NCBI GenBank assembly: GCA_000244995.1
Contig: CM001438.1
Span: 3,000,090 to 3,064,089, forward strand
Origin: Burkholderiales bacterium JOSHI_001
GTDB lineage: Bacteria; Pseudomonadota; Gammaproteobacteria; Burkholderiales; Burkholderiaceae_C
Direction: 5' to 3'
Length of the DNA: 64,000 bases
The notes under the pieces are model-generated. The model worked only from the letters and a program-made list of their open reading frames with translations, was not told the DNA's origin and made no database searches. This document shows positions 59,479 through 64,000 of this stretch, piece after piece. A program made the position numbers and the translations under genes. Each line of letters opens with the position of its first letter. The stretch's first letter is position 1.

Positions 59479-61668
59479 TCAGGGCCGGGGGCCGTTGTGG
59501 CAGTCGTAGCAGCCCACCGCCTGGCCGGCCTTGAAGCTGCGGGTGCCGTTTTCAGTGCTGAAGCTCTTGGCCACCTTCACCTTGGACATTGCGCCACCGC
59601 GGTAGTCGCTGCCGTGGCAGTAGGCGCACTGCGCGGTGTTGTTCTCGGCCACGTCGCCATGCCGGCTGACCCAGGCTGCGCCGATGGTGTGCATGCCGTG
59701 CGGGCCGCCCGCCGTGGTGTTGGGCACGGTGGCGTGACAGGTGCTGCACTCGCGCAGCGTGCCGGCGTAGCCCTGCAGCGCGATGCTTTGCAGGTTGTCG
59801 TTCTCGTGCGAGCTGGGGTATTCGGCATGGGTGGCGCCATGGCAGGCCTCGCACTGCAAGCCACCGTGGCCCTTGCTGAAGCGGAACAGGCTGAAGCCGG
59901 CCGCCGGCACATTGGGATTGGTGGCGTAGCGCGTGTCGGTGGGCTTCACCAGGTTGCCCGCCGCGTCCAGCGCGTTGCTCATGCGCTTGCCGTCGTAGTG
60001 GCAGGACGCACAGGCCGGCTCGTCCAGCCAGCCGGCGCGCGCCGGGTTGCCCACCTTGCTCATGTTGCCGTGGCAGGACTGGCAGCCCATGGTGGCGTTG
60101 CCGGCCGCGTCGGTGGCGTTGCCCATGGCGCCGCGCAGGCACTTGGTGACCGAGCCGGGGTGGCACATGTAGCAGGCGTTGCGGTTGCCGCTGGCGTCCA
60201 GGGTCTGGCCGTTGCTGGGGTCCACCGCCTGGCCGTGCTTGGCGTGCAGCGCCGAGGTCAGTGCCGAGATGCCGGCCACACCGGTGCCGGGCAGCGCGTT
60301 GGACGCGTGGCAGCTGGCGCACAGCGTGGGCGTGCCCGCCTGGGCCGAGGCCAGCAGGCCGGCGCCCAGGCCCTTGGCGGCCAGTGCGGCGCTGTACTTG
60401 GCGTTGCCGGCGTTCTTCTCGTCGTGCAGGCGCAGGATGTTCTTCTTCCAATCCGTCTCCGGGTTGCTGTCGTTCACCCAACCGGCCGTCGGCTTGGCGG
60501 CCAGGCGCGCGGCGTTGGTTTCGGTGGCCGGGCGCGAGGCGTGGCAGGCCGCACAGGTCATCTCGTCACTGACCGGCAGCACCGTGGTGGTGCTGGCCAG
60601 CACCTTGCCCGTGGCGTCCTTGGCCGAGACCTTGACCGTGGGGTAGTAGTTCTTGGCCCCGGCGTCGTCATAGGGCGTGATCGGGATGCCACTGGCTTCG
60701 AACCAGCCGTTGGTGGCGTCCAGCGACAGCGGCTTGGGCGTGAGCGAGGGCGTGGCATTGCCGGTCAGGCCGACGTTGGCCGCCGGCGCAGCGCCGTACA
60801 GCGACTTCACCCAGGTCCAGAAGTTGGTCTTGCCATCGCTGCTGGTGTTGATCGACCCGCTGGGGTCGGCCACCGCCTCGTAGGTGAGCGTCACGCCGCT
60901 GGTCACCACCTTGCCGGTGCTGGCGTTCACCAGTTGGGCATGCAGATTGTTGAAGGGCGGCAGGATGGAAAACACCGAGTAGTCCTTGCCGTCCACGCAG
61001 TGCATGCCCAGGTCGTTCCAGGCAATCAGCGAGTGGCGACCGGAGGCCGTGGTGCCGCCCCCACCGCTGCTTCCCGTCACCGTGACGGGCACGTTCACCG
61101 ACTTGCTGCGGTCCTTGACCGTCACCAGCGCGCTGCCGGCTGCCAGCGCACGCACCGCCACCACATTGCCATTGACCGAAACGGTCGCCACGCCAGTGTT
61201 GCTGGAACTGGCGGACAGGGTGCCCGAGACACTGCTGGCCGTCAGGCTGCCGGTGCTGCCCACCGCCAGCGCCAAGGAACTGGGCTGCACGCGCAGGCCT
61301 TCTGACGACGAGCGAACCGTCACCGAAAAACTGCTGTCCTTGTCGCCCGAGCGCAGGCGCACCGAGGTGCTGCCCTCAGCCTTGCCCTGAACGGTGAGCG
61401 TGGCCGCGCCATCGGCCACGCTGGACACAGTGACGTCGGCAATGCCGGTGTCGTCGCTGCGAGCCGAGATCTCGCCCTGCACGCCGGCAATCTGCACCAG
61501 GGTGTCGGTGTTCGAGTCCAGCGCCACGCTGCTGGGCGTGACCAAGCCGCTGGCGGGGTCGCCGCCACCGCCCCCACCGCAGCCCGCCAGCAGCCAGCCG
61601 GACACGCACGCCAGTGCGAGCGCGCGCCAAGGCCAGACGCGTCGTCGCACATTCACTGGTTCATGCAT
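59479..61668 (-). CDS. Nine-heme c-type cytochrome lipoprotein with N-terminal Ig-like domains
   Basis: A 729-residue exported lipoprotein: lipobox LLAGC (about 27-31) followed by a Gly run, then two Ig-like (BIG-type) repeats (about 45-200), a Gly-rich spacer, a beta-rich domain (about 210-350) and a C-terminal multiheme domain. Nine CxxCH motifs are seen in order: CAACH, CASCH, CYMCH, CQSCH, CASCH, CEACH, CSTCH, CAYCH, CYDCH. It is probably a surface or periplasmic electron-transfer protein. No porin or partner cytochrome genes adjoin it. A terminator follows. Confidence 0.85.
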   Translation of the reverse strand: MHEPVNVRRRVWPWRALALACVSGWLLAGCGGGGGGDPASGLVTPSSVALDSNTDTLVQIAGVQGEISARSDDTGIADVTVSSVADGAATLTVQGKAEGSTSVRLRSGDKDSSFSVTVRSSSEGLRVQPSSLALAVGSTGSLTASSVSGTLSASSSNTGVATVSVNGNVVAVRALAAGSALVTVKDRSKSVNVPVTVTGSSGGGGTTASGRHSLIAWNDLGMHCVDGKDYSVFSILPPFNNLHAQLVNASTGKVVTSGVTLTYEAVADPSGSINTSSDGKTNFWTWVKSLYGAAPAANVGLTGNATPSLTPKPLSLDATNGWFEASGIPITPYDDAGAKNYYPTVKVSAKDATGKVLASTTTVLPVSDEMTCAACHASRPATETNAARLAAKPTAGWVNDSNPETDWKKNILRLHDEKNAGNAKYSAALAAKGLGAGLLASAQAGTPTLCASCHASNALPGTGVAGISALTSALHAKHGQAVDPSNGQTLDASGNRNACYMCHPGSVTKCLRGAMGNATDAAGNATMGCQSCHGNMSKVGNPARAGWLDEPACASCHYDGKRMSNALDAAGNLVKPTDTRYATNPNVPAAGFSLFRFSKGHGGLQCEACHGATHAEYPSSHENDNLQSIALQGYAGTLRECSTCHATVPNTTAGGPHGMHTIGAAWVSRHGDVAENNTAQCAYCHGSDYRGGAMSKVKVAKSFSTENGTRSFKAGQAVGCYDCHNGPRP

Positions 61669-61968
61669 GGCAAATCCCCTCCGTCGGGCCGATGGGTTTC
61701 AGATCGGTCCACATTTGCCGGCCGCTCGCAAGAAATGGACAAATCGACCATATAGCCGAATAGGCATCACCGGCGAGTGGTTTTAAGGCGATGGCAGCAA
61801 GGGGGGGTCAATTTCGAAACAAGAACGCGCAAGGACTAGATCCAGATCAAACCGGGGAAACCCCTGGGTCGTCGGGGACGTTGTCGGGACCTTGTATCTG
61901 CCTTTTGCCGGCTTGCTCTGTGTCAATGGATGGTGGAGGGGCCACCAACCGCAAGCAGGAGTTTCACA
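61669..61968. other. Intergenic region upstream of the multiheme cytochrome gene
   Basis: Three hundred bases with locally low G+C (for example around 61735-61780). It should contain the minus-strand promoter of the cytochrome gene and the plus-strand leader of a small secreted-protein gene. I see no clear promoter hexamers and no further gene. Confidence 0.4.
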
Positions 61969-62160
61969 ATGCGGCACGATTTGCTTTCACGTCTGGCGGC
62001 CACAGGCGCTTTCGCCTTGTTGATCCTGTGTCCGCTGAGCCTGCCGGGCATCGCGGGCGCCGGTTCGGTCGTCAAAGCACCCGCCCAGCAATGCAGCAAC
62101 CTGCGCAGCGTGGTCAATGGCCAGGTGATTGAAATGCCGATGTGCCGGCGCGCCGACTGA
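61969..62160 (+). CDS. Small secreted protein of unknown function
   Basis: A 63-residue peptide with a signal peptide (RLAATGAFALLILCPLSLPG, then IAGAG) and a short mature part with two Cys (QCSNLRSVVNGQVIEMPMCR) that could form a disulfide. AGGAG lies eight bases before the ATG, which supports expression. It is divergent from the nine-heme cytochrome. The family is not recognised. Confidence 0.55.
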   Translation: MRHDLLSRLAATGAFALLILCPLSLPGIAGAGSVVKAPAQQCSNLRSVVNGQVIEMPMCRRAD

Positions 62161-62258
62161 ACTGCGCGGTCGCGATGCGTGTGATGCGTCCGCTGTTCGA
62201 AACACCGCATCCCGGCCACCGGTCGGAATGGCGCGCCCGCCCCTTCTCGGAGCCCGCC

Positions 62259-62336
62259 ATGACCCTGCCGATGTCCCGCGTCCTTTGCGCCTTGGTGGCG
62301 TGCCTGGTCTTGTGGAGCCTGGCCATCCTGGTCTGA
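62259..62336 (+). CDS. Possible 25-residue single-helix membrane peptide
   Basis: An ATG with CGGAG nine bases upstream opens 25 codons that are almost wholly one hydrophobic helix (MSRVLCALVACLVLWSLAIL). It follows the 63-residue secreted protein. Too short to judge by composition; listed because the ribosome binding site and helix are both good. Confidence 0.3.
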   Translation: MTLPMSRVLCALVACLVLWSLAILV

Positions 62337-62414
62337 GGATGGACCACGCTCAGAAATACCTGGCGCCGCTGCGGAGCAAGCGCGCCACGCCGCTCGTTGG
62401 CAGGCCGGGCAGGC

Positions 62415-64000
62415 CTAGGTTGGCGGGAACCGGCGGAGCAGCTCACCGGCCAGCGGTGTGTTGGGCCGCAGGCCCTTCGCATCGGCCACCTGGCGCCCGT
62501 TGACCCAGACGCCGTGCACGCCCACCGCGTCGGTGTGCAGGCGCGGGGCGCCCAGCGGCAGGTCGTGCACACGCTGCTTGGGGCCTCGGCCCACGGTGGC
62601 GGGGTCGAACAGCAGCAGGTCGGCGGCCGCGCCCACTGCCAGTTCACCCCGCCCGGCCAGGCCCAGCAGTTCGGCCGGCTGGCGGGTGAGGCGGCGCACC
62701 GCTTCGGGCAGGCTCATCAGGCCGCGCTCGCGCGACCAGTGGCCCATCAGGTGCAGGCCGAAGCCGGCGTCGTTGAAGAAGGTGAGGTGCGCACCGGCGT
62801 CGCTGAGCGTGATCAGGCTGTGCGGGTGGGTCAGCAGGCGGCCCACCGGCTCTTCGTCGCTGTTCAGCAACTGGGCCGTGAACACAGTCTGCAGGTCCTC
62901 GGCCAAAGCCAGGTCCAGCATCACGTCCAACGGGTGCTGGCCCTGTTCGGCCGCCAGTTCGTCCAGGCGGCGCTGTTCCAGCGCGGCGTTCTCGGGCCGC
63001 GCCACCTGCACCACCTGCACCTTCTGCCATTCGCCGTTGAACAGGCGGAAGCGGCTGGGCTGGGCCAGTTCGGCCCGCACACGGTCGCGGAACGATGCAT
63101 CGGCCAGCGTGGCTTTCAACTGCGCCTTGTCCATGGCCAGCAGCGGCTGCCAGCAGGCCAGGCCTTCCACCGGGTAGGGCGACGCCAAGGTGAATTCCAT
63201 CGTCAGAGGACACGGCGACACCTGGCCCACCAGGCGGCGGCCGCGGGTGTTGGCCAGGCGGATGTTTTCCAGGTCGTCGAACACCGCCTGCGGGTTGGTG
63301 CTGTTGTGCAGCAGTGCGGCGATCATCACCGGCCCGCCGCTGAGCGCGGCCAGGCTCTCCAGCCAGGGCACCGGGGTTTCGGCGCCCTTGGTCAGCATGA
63401 ACACGCCCTTCCCTGCGTCGCCCATCGCACCCACCAAGGCTTCGAACTCCTGCCGCTCGGCCAGGCGTGATGGCATGGGCAGGCCATGGGCGCCGTTGTG
63501 CGCCGGGCTGGTGCTGCTGGCCAGGCCCAGGGCACCGGCCGCCATGGCCTCGCGCACCAGGGCCTGCATGCGGGCGATTTCGTCGCCCGTGGCGGCGCGC
63601 TGCGAGGCCGCTTCGCCCATCACATAGGTGCGCAGGGAAGAATGGCCGACAAAGGCCGCCAGGTTCAATGCACTGCCGCGGCGCTGCAACTGCGCCAGGT
63701 ACTCGGGAAAGGTCTCGAAACCCCATTCAACGCCGGCGCGCAGCACGTCCAGCGACATGCCTTCCACCTGGGTGAGGTTGCGCATCACCAGGTCGCGGTC
63801 GGCCGGCCGGCACGGCGCGATGGTGAAGCCGCAGTTGCCGATGACGGCGGTGGTGACGCCCAGCGCGGGCGACGGCCGGGTGCAGGGGTCCCAGGTGAGT
63901 TGGGCGTCGTAGTGGGTGTGGCTGTCGATGATGCCGGGCATCAGCGCCAGGCCGTCGGCGTCCACGGTGGTGCGGGCGTCGGCGGGCAGTTGCGGCGCCA
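62415..64000 (-). CDS. N-acyl-D-amino-acid deacylase / D-aminoacylase family amidohydrolase (5' end outside window)
   Basis: The frame runs from the stop at 62415 to the window end, so the N-terminus is missing; at least 527 residues are visible. The metal-binding IIDSHTHYDAQLTWDP, GNCGFTIAPCRPADRD (metal-ligand Cys), GHSSLR and LITLSDAGAHLTFFNDAGFG are those of the D-aminoacylase group of amidohydrolases. The C-terminal beta-sandwich ends in GVHGVWVNGRQVADAKG. It hydrolyses N-acylated amino acids or related amides. The internal GTG at 63965 is not the start. Confidence 0.88.
   Translation of the reverse strand, partial: APQLPADARTTVDADGLALMPGIIDSHTHYDAQLTWDPCTRPSPALGVTTAVIGNCGFTIAPCRPADRDLVMRNLTQVEGMSLDVLRAGVEWGFETFPEYLAQLQRRGSALNLAAFVGHSSLRTYVMGEAASQRAATGDEIARMQALVREAMAAGALGLASSTSPAHNGAHGLPMPSRLAERQEFEALVGAMGDAGKGVFMLTKGAETPVPWLESLAALSGGPVMIAALLHNSTNPQAVFDDLENIRLANTRGRRLVGQVSPCPLTMEFTLASPYPVEGLACWQPLLAMDKAQLKATLADASFRDRVRAELAQPSRFRLFNGEWQKVQVVQVARPENAALEQRRLDELAAEQGQHPLDVMLDLALAEDLQTVFTAQLLNSDEEPVGRLLTHPHSLITLSDAGAHLTFFNDAGFGLHLMGHWSRERGLMSLPEAVRRLTRQPAELLGLAGRGELAVGAAADLLLFDPATVGRGPKQRVHDLPLGAPRLHTDAVGVHGVWVNGRQVADAKGLRPNTPLAGELLRRFPPT

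Overview
The window is high-GC DNA of a beta-proteobacterium, most likely a member of the Burkholderiales (Comamonadaceae/Rubrivivax-Leptothrix type). This rests on gene content and order: holC-pepA divergent from lptFG, a CysB-like regulator, kynB-kynU-kynA in one operon, and a 3-hydroxybenzoate/gentisate cluster. The genus cannot be fixed from the sequence alone.

Bases 1-22,072 look like core chromosome. They hold the end of an ISC ferredoxin gene, a branched-chain amino acid binding protein, holC-pepA, lptF-lptG-cbiX-cysB-like-aminotransferase (a chain of overlapping genes), a FimV-like membrane protein, an acyl-CoA metabolism group (crotonase, Crp/Fnr regulator, APH-type phosphotransferase, acyl-CoA dehydrogenase), a GST, a tRNA-Arg(UCU), a monoheme cytochrome c, a thioesterase, selO-msrB and the kynurenine operon.

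Bases ~22,100-54,100 look like accessory DNA made of several blocks. (a) 22.2-31.4 kb: a His-tailed EamA permease, a TetR-controlled membrane hydroxylase, and a seven-gene chromate-response operon on the minus strand (chrB, chrA, a 146-aa exported protein, a ChrB C-domain protein, Tat-exported superoxide dismutase, a LamG/DUF1080-like protein, a cytochrome c556-like protein), with a divergent MFS gene. (b) 31.8-41.1 kb: a heavy-metal RND efflux operon with His-rich accessory proteins, a second His-tailed EamA permease and an ATP-grasp protein. A perfect 105-bp direct repeat flanks this block (31,512-31,616 and 44,301-44,405). The right-hand copy is joined to an IS91-type element carrying a tyrosine recombinase plus an HUH transposase. 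(c) 44.5-53.7 kb: a zinc-regulated-transporter-like (ZIP) gene and a formamide-utilisation locus: a LuxR-type regulator, an NCS1-permease/Cys-cluster/histidine-kinase fusion, a response regulator with a degenerate EAL domain, two FmdB zinc ribbons, an AmiS/UreI channel and formamidase.

The most striking unexplained structure is a pair of operator arrays. Three 18-bp inverted repeats (cTCACCC-N4-GGGTGAg) lie upstream of the ZIP gene at 45,510, 45,533 and 45,557. Three more lie upstream of the fmdB-fmdA operon at 53,767, 53,790 and 53,814. Both arrays have the same 23/24-bp spacing and the same weak-strong-strong order. This predicts that one regulator, probably the LuxR-type protein between them, co-controls zinc transport and formamide hydrolysis.

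Bases 54,141-64,000 return to core-like genes: an acyl-CoA synthetase, the 3-hydroxybenzoate to fumarylpyruvate pathway under a MarR regulator with a clear palindromic operator, a nine-heme surface lipoprotein, two tiny possible genes, and a D-aminoacylase-type amidohydrolase that runs off the window.
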